A stretch of 50,178 nt of DNA from an uncultured Anaerobiospirillum sp. (lineage in GTDB: Bacteria > Pseudomonadota > Gammaproteobacteria > Enterobacterales > Succinivibrionaceae), in contig CALXNA010000024.1 of NCBI GenBank assembly GCA_944389615.1, positions 1 to 50,178 of the forward strand, read 5' to 3'. Below the pieces are notes generated by a model that had not been told where the DNA came from, did not search any database, and was given only the letters and a program-made list of their open reading frames with translations. Shown one piece after another: positions 33,138 to 41,443 of the stretch. A program made the translations under genes and the position numbers. Numbering within the stretch: position 1 is the first letter of the stretch; each line of letters opens with the position of its first letter.

Positions 33138-33170
33138 AGCCACGGTTGACTTCGGTTGACCGTGGCTTTT
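33138..33170 (+). terminator. Third copy of the AGCCACGG terminator hairpin
   Basis: AGCCACGGT/ACCGTGGCT stem followed by TTTT, 70 bases past the fragment's TAG. Confidence 0.7.
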
Positions 33171-33685
33171 GGTTCTTTGGATAAGATGCGATATCACTGG
33201 ATCGCATGTGTGATATCACATGTTGCTCAAGCAAGCGTCGTGGTCTCGCCCGATCGTTATCGATGATGATGGCGGGGCGGCCTTCAGGCAGGATAGGGGC
33301 TGCTCAGTAGGGCAGCACCGCGATGGCTGGGCGCGGGCCTGCGTGCTGGTACTGCGCTCCTGTCATCGATCTTGTCCACGCCAAAGCCTAAGCCTGCGCA
33401 GAGCTGGCCATTGGTGGTATGGCCTAGGCTGGCCTGCTGTTGAGTGGATGGATGCGCACGTGGTGGGCGCTGGGCTTGCTCTGCTTGCTGGGTCGGCTGT
33501 GCTACATGGGGTGAGGGAGGCCTCCCTTGGTGCGGGCGGTAGGTGCTGCGAGCGGGGAGATGTTGGGAATTTTGTGAGCAATATCGTGTCTTGTTCAAAA
33601 ATTTGCGCCAAAGCCATTGCAGTGGCCGGGGGCTTGGTCATAATGGAACTAAGTGGATATCTCTAGGTTAGAGTAAGGGGGAGAT

Positions 33686-34600
33686 ATGTCCTACAAAGTT
33701 TTAGTGCTCTTAAAGCCAACCGAAGAGCAGCCTGCGCTCGAGCGTGTCGCGGAGTTTGCGCGCTTCCTACCTGAGCTTGAGGTGGTCGTGTGCCGCGTGG
33801 TCAGCGATTACAGCGACGACCAGATCCCAGCTTTAAAAGAGCGCTATGATCGCGAGATCTCTTCCTTAATGAAGCGCTTCCCAAGCATCGAGCATTACGA
33901 GACGTACATCACCTTCTCCAAGAACGTGCCGGAGGCCTTCTGCAACTACGCCAAGCTCAAGTCCAAGACCTTAAGCATGGCCGTGATCTCGGCCAACAAG
34001 CGCAATACCTTGCGCGATATCTTCATCTCGCCGCTTGATTCGCAGATCATGAGCAAGATCAACCTGCCAGTGCTGGTGGTCAAGGACGCCAACGCGCCGC
34101 AGCACTTGAGCCGCGCCATTGTCCTTGCGATCGACTTTGAGGAGACCGCGCACGATAAGATGGTCGACGAGGTGCTCTTTACTGCCGCCAATGCCTTCGC
34201 CATGCACTTCAACGGCGAAGTTCACGTGCTCAACTGCGTCCCGCCAATTCACCGCGGCTTGATGTCAGGCAAGACCACCGCCTCGGTTATCTTGGGCAAT
34301 GAAAAGCCGATCACCCGTGCCGATGTCCATGGCCGTGATTTGGCAACCTTCGCTGAGAAGCATGGCATCCCGAACACGCATTGCCATATCGCCGAAGGCC
34401 GCGTCGATGAGATGATCCCTAAGGTCTGCGCTAAGCTGGAGGCCCGTATGGTCTGCATGGGCATGTCCTCTAAGGACGGCGTCTTGAGCGCTATCGACCA
34501 GACGGCCAGCGAGTTGGTGTTAGAGCAGATCAAGGGCGATATCTTCATCGTCAACCGTAACATCAACATCGATGACTTGAAAGCACAGCAAGAAGAGTAA
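33686..34600 (+). CDS. UspE-like tandem universal stress protein
   Basis: A 304-residue paralogue of the UspE at 12.2 kb with two Usp domains: YKVLVLLKPTEEQPALERVA at the start and RAIVLAIDFEETAHDKMVDE at about residue 150, and the shared block HCHIAEGRVDEMIPKVCAKL (compare CHIAEGMPDDVIPKLCKKL in uspE). The final ATP-site loop is replaced by MGMSSKDGVLSAIDQTASE, which lacks the G-x2-G-x9-G-S pattern, so nucleotide binding may be lost in domain 2. GGGGGAGAT precedes the ATG. It stands alone immediately right of the accessory island. Confidence 0.87.
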   Translation: MSYKVLVLLKPTEEQPALERVAEFARFLPELEVVVCRVVSDYSDDQIPALKERYDREISSLMKRFPSIEHYETYITFSKNVPEAFCNYAKLKSKTLSMAVISANKRNTLRDIFISPLDSQIMSKINLPVLVVKDANAPQHLSRAIVLAIDFEETAHDKMVDEVLFTAANAFAMHFNGEVHVLNCVPPIHRGLMSGKTTASVILGNEKPITRADVHGRDLATFAEKHGIPNTHCHIAEGRVDEMIPKVCAKLEARMVCMGMSSKDGVLSAIDQTASELVLEQIKGDIFIVNRNINIDDLKAQQEE

Positions 34601-34679
34601 GCGCGCAGATAAGCTTGGGTTCTGTGAGCCCTTGCGGCAGGCCTCGGCTGGGGCCTGCGGCGCTTGCTGTTATGAGAAC

Positions 34680-34713
34680 TGCCGTGGCGGTGTGCTGCGG
34701 CATTTTAGTTTTT
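34680..34713 (+). terminator. Possible terminator after the UspE-like gene
   Basis: A short TGCCG/CGGCA stem followed by TTTTAGTTTTT. A stronger stem, GCAGGCC/GGCCTGC at 34637-34658, lies just upstream without a T-run. One of the two probably ends the Usp transcript. Confidence 0.45.
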
Positions 34714-34767
34714 ACAGACCGGGCTGAGTGCTAAAGGCGAAGCTCGGTGGAACTGAGTGGAGAGGTT

Positions 34768-35436
34768 ATGGCGGTAACGATCCGTCACTTTGAATGGGGC
34801 CGCGATCTGTGGCCTGCGGTAGATTTGGTCTATAAGGTGTGGTTTGCCGACTCCCAGAGCACCTTGGTCGGGAAGCTGAGCGCCTGCAACTTCTTGGTTC
34901 ACTACCTGCGCCAAGGCACGACGCTCAAGGTCGCCTGCGAAGGCGACACGCTCTTGGGCATCATGGCCTATAACAACAAGCGCGATGTCCCGGTGCTCTC
35001 GCATAAGCGCTCATGGTGGGTTGCAGCGCAGGCTGCGTTCTTGGAGCAGGGTTGCAAGATAGGGCTGTACTTGTTGCCGCACAGCGCGGTGCCACGCCTG
35101 TTTAACGAGAAGTTCTTTGCCTGCTATCAGCGCATGCGCGCGCTGGTGCGCAATGCCAAAGATCCGGAGCTTTTGCTGCTCTTGGTGGGCGAGGCGGCCC
35201 AAGGCAAGGGCGTGGGGCGGGCGCTGATGGCTGCCGCCGAAGACGATCTGCGCGCTCAAGGCTTTGGCTCGTACTACCTCTTGACCGATAGCAGCTGCAA
35301 TTGGTTCTTTTACGAGCTGATGGGTATGACCAAGGACTTAGATGTGGCCATGAACTTCGGCATCCCGCATGTGAAGGGCTACGAGCACTACCTCAACATG
35401 TACCTGCGGGCGCTTATTTACTCGCGACTGTTGTAG
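34768..35436 (+). CDS. GNAT-family N-acetyltransferase
   Basis: A 222-residue cytosolic acetyltransferase of unknown substrate. The acetyl-CoA-binding motif A is clear: LLVGEAAQGKGVGRALMAAA (Q/R-x-x-G-x-G/A form), followed by YYLLTDSSCNWFFYELMGM, the beta6-alpha4 region typical of the fold. The N-terminal half (VDLVYKVWFADSQSTLVGKL) holds the acceptor-binding part. The start ATG after GAGAGG is preferred over a GTG seven codons upstream. A single gene between the UspE-like gene and the tandem hairpin array. Confidence 0.82.
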   Translation: MAVTIRHFEWGRDLWPAVDLVYKVWFADSQSTLVGKLSACNFLVHYLRQGTTLKVACEGDTLLGIMAYNNKRDVPVLSHKRSWWVAAQAAFLEQGCKIGLYLLPHSAVPRLFNEKFFACYQRMRALVRNAKDPELLLLLVGEAAQGKGVGRALMAAAEDDLRAQGFGSYYLLTDSSCNWFFYELMGMTKDLDVAMNFGIPHVKGYEHYLNMYLRALIYSRLL

Positions 35437-35449
35437 GTCACCGTGGGGT

Positions 35450-35933
35450 AGGGCCGGTACGTCCTTAAGGAAGGGCCTGTATCTGGGCTGCAGCGCAAGC
35501 GGCCTCTGCTCTATAGAGACCAATCCGGCCTGCCCGGGCTTGAAGCGGCAAGCGGCAGCGTAGCCGCCGCAAGAGTGGCCCTTACCTGTGTTGCCGCGCA
35601 AGCTGCCTCTGTCTCCATAGAGACCACTACGGCCTGCCCGGAGCCTGAAGCGGCGAGCGGCGAGCGTAGCCGCGGCAAGAGTGGCCGGAATGCAAGCTGG
35701 CCTATACCCGTGTTACAGCACAAATGGCCTCGGTCTCCATAGAGACCAATATGGCTTGCCCGGAGCGTGAAACGGCACGCGGTGAGCGTAGCCGCCGCAT
35801 GAGTGGCCGGAGTGCAAGGTGGCCCGCACCGTAGGCTCAAGCACAAACGGCCTCGGTCTCCATAGAGACCAATATGGCTTGCCCGAAGTGTGAAGCGGCA
35901 CGCGGTGAACGTAGCCGCTGTAAGCTGCCGCAG
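35450..35933. repeat. Tandem array of ~122-bp units with a GGTCTC/GAGACC hairpin
   Basis: A leading half-unit and four successive units begin near 35501, 35603, 35724 and 35847. The most conserved core is GGTCTCCATAGAGACC (perfect 6-bp stem) followed by AATATGGCTTGCCCGGAG, a GAAGCGGCACGCGG block, GAGCGTAGCCGCCGC and GAGTGGCCGGA; unit ends read GCACAA. Unit 1 and 2 are more diverged than 3 and 4. Several blocks are self-complementary, so a transcript would form a string of hairpins. It lies between the convergent acetyltransferase and ychF genes. There is no conserved protein frame with a start site. Confidence 0.85.
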
Positions 35934-35960
35934 TCGCTGCCGCGGTAAGCCGCCTCGGCC

Positions 35961-36019
35961 GCCCTCGCCCGCCCGCGTCAGCGGGCGGGCGAGGGCATCT
36001 GAGGCGTGAGCCTCAGATG
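35961..36019. terminator. Two adjacent perfect GC hairpins downstream of ychF
   Basis: A 16-bp perfect stem with GTCA loop (35961-35996) abuts a 10-bp perfect stem with GTGA loop (35996-36019). Neither is followed by a T-run. They sit just past the ychF stop and before the tandem array and may block readthrough from either side or stabilise mRNA ends. Confidence 0.5.
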
Positions 36020-36064
36020 GCTGCGGTAGCAGCCGTGGCGGCAGCGACTGCGGCAGCGGCTGGG

Positions 36065-37159
36065 TTAGACGTTGAAGAGGAACTCGAAGAGGTCGCCGTC
36101 TTGGACGATGTAGTCCTTGCCCTCAGAGCGCAGCTTGCCTGCTTCCTTGGCCCCAGCCTCGCCGTTGTAGGCGATGAAGTCCTCGTAGGCGATGGTTTGG
36201 GCGCGGATGAAGCCACGCTCAAAGTCCGAGTGGATGCGGCCGGCCGCCTGCGGGGCGGTAGCGCCGATCTTGACCGTCCAAGCACGCACCTCCTTTGGAC
36301 CTGCCGTAAAGAAGGTCTGAAGTCCCAAGAGTTGGTAACCGGCGCGGATCACGCGGTTTAAGCCCGGCTCGGTGAGGCCTAAGCTCTCCATAAATTCAGC
36401 GCGGTCAGCCTCGTCCATGGTGGCAAGCTCCGCTTCAATCGCGGCGGAGACTGGGACGACGATGCTCTTCTCCTTCGTAGCGTACTCGGTTAAGGCATCG
36501 AGGTATGGGTTGTTGCTAAAGCCGTCCTCGGAGACGTTGGCGATGTACATCATCGGCTTTAAGGTCAGGAAGTTGAAGTTGCGCAGAGCTGCTAAATCTT
36601 CCTTGGTGAAGTCGACCGCGCGCAGCATCTTGCCTTGCTCTAAGGCCGGAACGGCCTTCTCTAAGGCTACCACCTGGGCTAAGGCTTCCTTATCGCCGCC
36701 GGTGCGGGCACGCTTCTCAAGGCGTGCGAGGGCCTTGCTTGCGACATCTAAGTCGGCGATGGCGAGCTCCGTGTTGATGACGTCGGCGTCGCTTACTGGG
36801 TCAATCTTGCCGTTGACGTGGATGACGTTGGGATCTTCAAAGCAGCGTACGACGTGGGCGATGGCGTCGGTGTCGCGGATGTTGGCCAAGAACTGATTGC
36901 CTAAGCCCTCGCCTTGGGAGGCGCCCTTGACTAAGCCTGCGATGTCGACGAACTCCATTGCGGTCGGCACGATCTTCTGCGGCTTGACGATGGCGGCGAT
37001 CTTGTCTAAGCGCGGATCCGGTACCGGGACGATGCCGGTGTTCGGCTCAATGGTGCAGAAGGGGAAGTTTTCAGCGGCAATGCCCGCCTTGGTCAGGGCG
37101 TTAAATAAAGTGGACTTGCCAACATTTGGCAGGCCTACGATACCGCAGTTAAAACCCAT
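36065..37159 (-). CDS. ychF: Redox-responsive ATPase YchF
   Basis: Obg-related P-loop protein of 364 residues that prefers ATP, binds ribosomes and dampens the oxidative stress response. P-loop [14 protein letters not shown] is near residue 8; the G3-type motif is [10 protein letters not shown]; the usual NKxD is replaced by NVSE (YIANVSEDG), the mark of ATP-specific YchF. A helical insertion follows, and a TGS domain (about 280-364) ends with [18 protein letters not shown]. Length matches E. coli YchF (363). CGGAG precedes the ATG. It starts 2 bases after pth, an arrangement (pth-ychF) common in gammaproteobacteria. Confidence 0.96.
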   Translation of the reverse strand: MGFNCGIVGLPNVGKSTLFNALTKAGIAAENFPFCTIEPNTGIVPVPDPRLDKIAAIVKPQKIVPTAMEFVDIAGLVKGASQGEGLGNQFLANIRDTDAIAHVVRCFEDPNVIHVNGKIDPVSDADVINTELAIADLDVASKALARLEKRARTGGDKEALAQVVALEKAVPALEQGKMLRAVDFTKEDLAALRNFNFLTLKPMMYIANVSEDGFSNNPYLDALTEYATKEKSIVVPVSAAIEAELATMDEADRAEFMESLGLTEPGLNRVIRAGYQLLGLQTFFTAGPKEVRAWTVKIGATAPQAAGRIHSDFERGFIRAQTIAYEDFIAYNGEAGAKEAGKLRSEGKDYIVQDGDLFEFLFNV

Positions 37160-37161
37160 GT

Positions 37162-37761
37162 CTAAACTCCGAATTGTTGAGGCTTGAAGCCGTTGATGGC
37201 GCTAGTGGCCTTGGCAATGCCTTGAGTGAAAATAAGTCCGATGTGGCGCGCGGCCGCATCCAGCGCCTCCTCGAGCAAGGAGCGATCGGCCGGGGCCGGG
37301 CGGCCTAAGACCCAAGAGTAGGTGTCCGGGCCTTTGCCGATGCCGATGCGCAGCCGATAGTAGTTTTGGCTGCCGCCTAAGTGCGCGGTGATTGATTTTA
37401 AGCCGTTATGCCCGGCGAGGCCACCACCAAATTTGAGGCGAATGGCCCCCGGGTTGAGGTCTAACTCGTCGTGCAACACCAAGATTTGCTCGGGGGCGAT
37501 CTTGTAGAAGTTGCACACGGCGCCGACCGCGCGCCCCGATTCATTCATATAGGTGGTCGGGAACAGTAAGAAGACTTCGTGGCCTTCCATTTGGCCCTTG
37601 CCCATGACGCCTGAGAACTTGCTCTGCGGCGTCAGGTCGATGCGGTAGCGGTCAGCGATGAGCTCGAGCAGGTCGCAGCCCATATTGTGGCGGGTGTGGG
37701 CGTACTTGGCTCCGACGTTGCCTAGGCCCACGATTAAGCGAATATCAGCGGTATCGGCCAT
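37162..37761 (-). CDS. pth: Peptidyl-tRNA hydrolase
   Basis: Releases tRNA from prematurely dropped peptidyl-tRNA; essential in bacteria. 199 residues. Catalytic residues are visible in [17 protein letters not shown] (Asn and His) and [11 protein letters not shown] (Asp), with TYMNESG supplying another conserved Asn; E. coli Pth has 194 residues. No ribosome binding site is visible, but the ATG lies five bases after the folK stop, so translation is probably coupled. Part of the minus-strand run pcnB-folK-pth-ychF. Confidence 0.96.
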   Translation of the reverse strand: MADTADIRLIVGLGNVGAKYAHTRHNMGCDLLELIADRYRIDLTPQSKFSGVMGKGQMEGHEVFLLFPTTYMNESGRAVGAVCNFYKIAPEQILVLHDELDLNPGAIRLKFGGGLAGHNGLKSITAHLGGSQNYYRLRIGIGKGPDTYSWVLGRPAPADRSLLEEALDAAARHIGLIFTQGIAKATSAINGFKPQQFGV

Positions 37762-37766
37762 GACTG

Positions 37767-38264
37767 TTAAACGATTTGATCAAGCGGCACCACGTCGGAG
37801 CGCTCAGATTCTGGTAAGAGACTGAGCGCCTGCGCGACCGTGTGGCCGGTGTTAGGGAAGGTCAAGTTGGGATCTAAGTCGTGCATCGGCACCAGCACGA
37901 AGGCCCGCTCTTGGGCGCGCGGATGCGGAATGGTCAGCACCTCATCATTGATATTGGTGTCCTCGGCCCAGATGAGGTCTAAATCGAGGGTGCGCGGGCC
38001 GTTCTTAAACAGACGCTCGCGCCCGAAGTCGAGCTCGAGTTGGGCAAGCTTCCGGTAGAGCTCGTGCAGCTCAAGGTCGGTCTCCACCAAGATGGCCGAG
38101 TTGATAAAGTCAGGCTGCGCGAGGAAGCCCCATGGCTTGGTGCAATAGAGGCGGGCGCTTTTGAGCAGCTTGACGCCGGTCACTTGGGTGATCGCTTGGA
38201 TCGCAGCAGTGATGGTAAAGCGGCTGGGGCCTAAGTTGGAGCCTAAGGCGATGACAACTTGCAT
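37767..38264 (-). CDS. folK: HPPK, 6-hydroxymethyl-7,8-dihydropterin pyrophosphokinase
   Basis: Transfers pyrophosphate from ATP to hydroxymethyl-dihydropterin in folate synthesis. 165 residues (E. coli 159). Signature blocks are ALGSNLGPS at the N-terminus, the KNGPRTLDLDLIW segment with the paired metal-binding Asp residues, and IPHPRAQERAFVLVPM. It follows pcnB by 77 bases; the pcnB-folK pairing is typical of gammaproteobacteria. Confidence 0.95.
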   Translation of the reverse strand: MQVVIALGSNLGPSRFTITAAIQAITQVTGVKLLKSARLYCTKPWGFLAQPDFINSAILVETDLELHELYRKLAQLELDFGRERLFKNGPRTLDLDLIWAEDTNINDEVLTIPHPRAQERAFVLVPMHDLDPNLTFPNTGHTVAQALSLLPESERSDVVPLDQIV

Positions 38265-38341
38265 GGTGTGTCTCTTGACGTGACAAAGCCAAAGCGGTGC
38301 GCGGCCTGCTTTGGCTTTGTGAGGGAAAAGCGGAGCGACAG

Positions 38342-39871
38342 TTACGGCTCGAGGTTCATGGCACGGCGCCAGTCGCGGGCCTTGTTCATGCGCTCTTGAC
38401 GATCGGCGTGAGTCTCGTTGAAGTCCTCAAAGCTCCCGGCCTCCGGGCGACCGCTGCGGCGCTCATCGCGGCGGCTTTCGCGGCCTTCGCGGCCCTCGCG
38501 CTTGAAGTCGCGGCTGCTGCGGCGACGGCCCCCGCGCTCCCCGCGCTCGCTTAAGCGGCTTTGGCGCTCTTCGTTGCTCTTGCGACGGCGCTCGGCGTCG
38601 GCCTTGCACTGGTCGTAGTACGGCTGCCAGAACTCAACGCGCGATTGCAGGTTTGGGTCGAAGTGGGCGCGCAGCTTGAACAGGTCAAAGGCGGCACGGA
38701 AGGCGTGGTAGGAGGTGGTCTCCTTGACGTACTTCTCGGGATCCTTGGACTCAAGCAGGAATTGCAGGCGCCACAGCAGGGCGATCGAGCGGATGATATT
38801 TTCCGGCATCGCGGTGATGCGGTACTGCATGATGACCACTTGAGCGGCCAAGAAGGCGATCAAGCTCTTGTAGTTGATGTTGTTGGCACTGAACATCAGG
38901 TCATCGCGGATCTCGTAGAAGGCCCAGATGAACTCGTTCCACAAGATGATGGAGTACAAGAAGTGTGGCTTGTTGCACTTGCCTTCGGCAAAGCGCTGGT
39001 CGGTGCTCTCGAAGGCGTAGTTTAAGAAGTCGCGGCAGGTGCTCGAGTTGAGGAGCATCGGCGAGATGGTGAAGAGCTGATCAAACAGGTTCAAGGCGGT
39101 TAGCACCTTGAAGCTTGCTTGGGCATGGCCCGTTAAGAACAGCTTGTTGACCTCGTCGTACATACGGGCCGGTGACACCGAGCGCAGGAATGGCGCGCAT
39201 GGGCCAATCTGCTCTAAGGTGCGCTTGGACAGCTTAAAGCCGAGCTTGGCGCTAAAGCGGGCGGCGCGCAGAATGCGCACTGGGTCTTCGCGGTAGCGCG
39301 TCTCCGGATCGCCGATGATGTCGATCACGCCTTGGGTCAGGTCGTAGAGGCCGCCGTGGAAATCGATAAGCTCACCGGTTTGGATATCGAGGTAGATGGC
39401 GTTGATGGTGAAGTCACGGCGCAGGGCATCTTCCTCGAGGCTGGTGCCGTAGCTGTTGTCGCGTACCAGCATGCCGTCGCGGTTGACTTGCACCTCAAAG
39501 CGCTTGCCTTCGCGCGAGATCGCCGTCTCCTCAACCTGCAGCATTGGGGAGTTGCCACCGCGGAAGGTGGTCACCTCAATGGTGTCGTTGTTGGAGTAGA
39601 TGATGTGGACGATCTTAAAGCGCTTGCCGATGATACGGGCATTGCCAAAGAGGCGGCGTACTTGCTCAGGGGTGGCATTGGTTGAGACGTCGAAGTCTTT
39701 AGGCGTTTTGCCTAGGAGCAGGTCGCGGACACCACCGCCGACTAAGTAGGCCTCATAGCCTGCTTGCTTTAAGCGCTTGATGACCTTGATGGCGAACTTG
39801 GAGATCTGTTCGGTCGGGAGCTGGTGCTGCTGCGCGCTGAGTACCAGCTTCTTTTGGCCGTACTTGACCAC
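38342..39871 (-). CDS. pcnB: Poly(A) polymerase I
   Basis: Adds 3' poly(A) tails that speed RNA decay. Nucleotidyltransferase core: VGGGVRDLLLGKTPKDFDVS (G-G-x-x-R-D and D-x-D), TNATPEQVRRLFGNARI, FTINAIYLDI and RYREDPVRILRAARFSAKLG. The C-terminal ~90 residues are Arg/Ser/Glu-rich and basic, as in other PcnB proteins. The GTG used here follows AAGG. However, the frame stays open upstream for 18 more codons to an ATT at 39925-39923, spaced nine bases from AGAGG. E. coli pcnB is known to start at AUU, so that longer form (527 residues) is a real alternative. Confidence 0.94.
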   Translation of the reverse strand: MVKYGQKKLVLSAQQHQLPTEQISKFAIKVIKRLKQAGYEAYLVGGGVRDLLLGKTPKDFDVSTNATPEQVRRLFGNARIIGKRFKIVHIIYSNNDTIEVTTFRGGNSPMLQVEETAISREGKRFEVQVNRDGMLVRDNSYGTSLEEDALRRDFTINAIYLDIQTGELIDFHGGLYDLTQGVIDIIGDPETRYREDPVRILRAARFSAKLGFKLSKRTLEQIGPCAPFLRSVSPARMYDEVNKLFLTGHAQASFKVLTALNLFDQLFTISPMLLNSSTCRDFLNYAFESTDQRFAEGKCNKPHFLYSIILWNEFIWAFYEIRDDLMFSANNINYKSLIAFLAAQVVIMQYRITAMPENIIRSIALLWRLQFLLESKDPEKYVKETTSYHAFRAAFDLFKLRAHFDPNLQSRVEFWQPYYDQCKADAERRRKSNEERQSRLSERGERGGRRRSSRDFKREGREGRESRRDERRSGRPEAGSFEDFNETHADRQERMNKARDWRRAMNLEP

Positions 39872-39925
39872 CTGAGCCTTGTTGTTTTTTAACAGGTCGC
39901 TCAGACCCGGGAGTAAAGCAGAAAT

Positions 39926-40365
39926 TTTTGTGTACCTCTGTTTGTACCCAAAACCTTGGCTCGCCTAATATTTTACTCCGAATGCTCTTTTACTTGACTT
40001 CCGCGGCCTCCACCGTAACCGTTTGTGAGCATCTGACAAGGTCTAACCTCAAAGGCAGCTCCGTCGCGGCGTGCAGGCTGGGGCATGCAGGCTGGTGCGT
40101 GGTGCTTTAAGGCACGGGGGGATAGGGCAGTCCGAGTAAAATATCAGGTGAACCGACGAGCGGCGCAGAACCAAGTTAGGAGACCACTTTGGAGCTTGTG
40201 CGCACCAGCACCGTGATTATGCCGGGCATTAAGACAAAGTTGGCGTAACAAGGCCCAAGATGACACCGCGCGGGCGCCTTCTTAACTGAGAAGTCAGTCG
40301 GCCGCTTTTGCCAAGGCCTAGCCCTCAAGCGAACTTGGGCGCTAGCTTGACCAAAATATGGCGCA
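39926..40365. other. Gap between gluQ and pcnB
   Basis: No gene is supported on either strand. Sequence next to pcnB (39940-40000) is AT-rich on the minus-strand upstream side and probably holds its promoter; no strong hexamer pair was seen. GCGCATTATAGC lies close to the gluQ stop. Confidence 0.4.
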
Positions 40366-41367
40366 TTATAGCATAAGGGCTTGCTGTGGCAGTGCGCGCG
40401 GATCAAAGCGGGTACAGGCCTGCTGCAGCAGCGTGTGCAGGCGCTCGTCCTCTTCTTGAGCTAAGGCGAGCTCGTGCTCAGTGGGGACAGGCTCGTGCTC
40501 TGCGGGGACGGGCTCGTGCTCAGTGGGGGCCAGAGGTTGTTGGTTTTGGCGATAGCGCTGGAGGCGCTCATGGATGAGCGTTAGGCTCTGAGGGTGGGGT
40601 ATGGCGTTGAGCAGGTGCAGGCACAGCTCAAGGGCTTCTATTGGGCTGAGCAGGTCTAACAGGGCGGGCGCGTGGTTTTGCTTGGAGAATTTGGCACCAC
40701 TTGCTTGTTCTAGGACTAAGGGCAGATGACAAAAGCGCGGGGCTTGATAGCCCATAAGGTCGTAGAGAGCCAGCTGCAAGAAGGTCGCGCTGAGCATGTC
40801 CGCGCCACGTACTACTTCGGTGATGCCTTGGCGGTGGTCGTCGACTACGACTGCGAGGTTGTAGGCGATGATGCCGTCAGCGCGCTGCAGCACCAAGTTG
40901 GGATTGAGCTCCGCTTGATAGTCGGCTTGCTTAACTGATCCGAAGTTGCCGTCAACAAAGGATGGATGGGCGGCTAAGGCGCGCGTTAAGTCCACGCGGA
41001 TGGCCTGATGCTCGGCGGGCGTGAGGTGCAGCTGCGCGCAGGGGCAGGGCCGCTGCTTTAACAGCGCGCGGGTGCAGTTGCAGCGATAGGCCTGCGGGAT
41101 GTGGGCGATGGCACGGTGATAGTCGGCCTCGTGCTCACTTTGGATGAAGACGGGTTCGTCGGGTTGCAGGCCGAGCTGTTCGATTTCAGCGAGCATGATG
41201 GGGGTGTTGGCCTGCGGACAGCGCGGGCGGTCTAAGTCCTCAAGACGGAGCAAAAAGGTGCCGCCTTGGGCCTTGGCCATAAGGTAGGAGCCATAGGCGA
41301 TGAGGGCACTGCCCAGATGTAAGCGCCCACTGGGCGAAGGGGCAAAACGGCCGCGGTAGTCTGTCAT
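40366..41367 (-). CDS. gluQ: Glutamyl-Q tRNA(Asp) synthetase
   Basis: Truncated glutamyl-tRNA-synthetase paralogue that attaches glutamate to queuosine in tRNA-Asp. 333 residues with FAPSPSGRLHLGSAL (HIGH-equivalent HLGS), a zinc-site CNCTR ... CPC, and AKFSKQN in place of KMSKS; no anticodon-binding domain, as expected. The C-terminal part contains a degenerate eight-residue repeat (PTEHEPVP, PAEHEPVP, PTEHELAL, about residues 275-300) not found in E. coli GluQ (298 residues). Follows dksA, the usual gammaproteobacterial context. Ribosome binding site not obvious. Confidence 0.94.
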   Translation of the reverse strand: MTDYRGRFAPSPSGRLHLGSALIAYGSYLMAKAQGGTFLLRLEDLDRPRCPQANTPIMLAEIEQLGLQPDEPVFIQSEHEADYHRAIAHIPQAYRCNCTRALLKQRPCPCAQLHLTPAEHQAIRVDLTRALAAHPSFVDGNFGSVKQADYQAELNPNLVLQRADGIIAYNLAVVVDDHRQGITEVVRGADMLSATFLQLALYDLMGYQAPRFCHLPLVLEQASGAKFSKQNHAPALLDLLSPIEALELCLHLLNAIPHPQSLTLIHERLQRYRQNQQPLAPTEHEPVPAEHEPVPTEHELALAQEEDERLHTLLQQACTRFDPRALPQQALML

Positions 41368-41378
41368 AAGTATGCATC

Positions 41379-41419
41379 AAGGCGACGGGGCAGGCCTTGG
41401 GGCTTGCTCACGTCGCCTT
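41379..41419 (-). terminator. Hairpin between dksA and gluQ
   Basis: A perfect 9-bp stem (AAGGCGACG/CGTCGCCTT) spans the short dksA-gluQ gap. There is no good T-run, but E. coli also has a terminator here that limits gluQ expression, so an attenuating role is plausible. Confidence 0.5.
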
Positions 41420-41443
41420 GGCTTTGGTGAGGTCACCTAGTGG

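Larger units (their letters stand above)
32949..33500 (+). repeat. Long direct repeat, copy 2
   Basis: Counterpart of the repeat at 29.26-29.76 kb, offset by 3702 bases through the coding part with no insertion or deletion there. Past the stop codon it carries an extra ~60 bases before the terminator hairpin, then tracks copy 1 through the palindrome pair, the TCTCGCCC block and TGTTGAGTGGATGGAT. The gap up to the Usp gene at 33.69 kb shows no gene. Confidence 0.8.

Noticed and set aside
33220..33666. 148-codon plus-strand frame beside the UspE-like gene
   Set aside because: Lies mostly within the long direct repeat; the equivalent frame is not kept in copy 1.
35511..35846. Minus-strand protein of 111 codons within the tandem units
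   Set aside because: The frame simply mirrors the DNA repeat, has no ribosome binding site and changes between units with small indels.
35450..35933. CRISPR array
   Set aside because: Units are ~122 bp and similar throughout; there are no short repeats with unique spacers and no cas genes.
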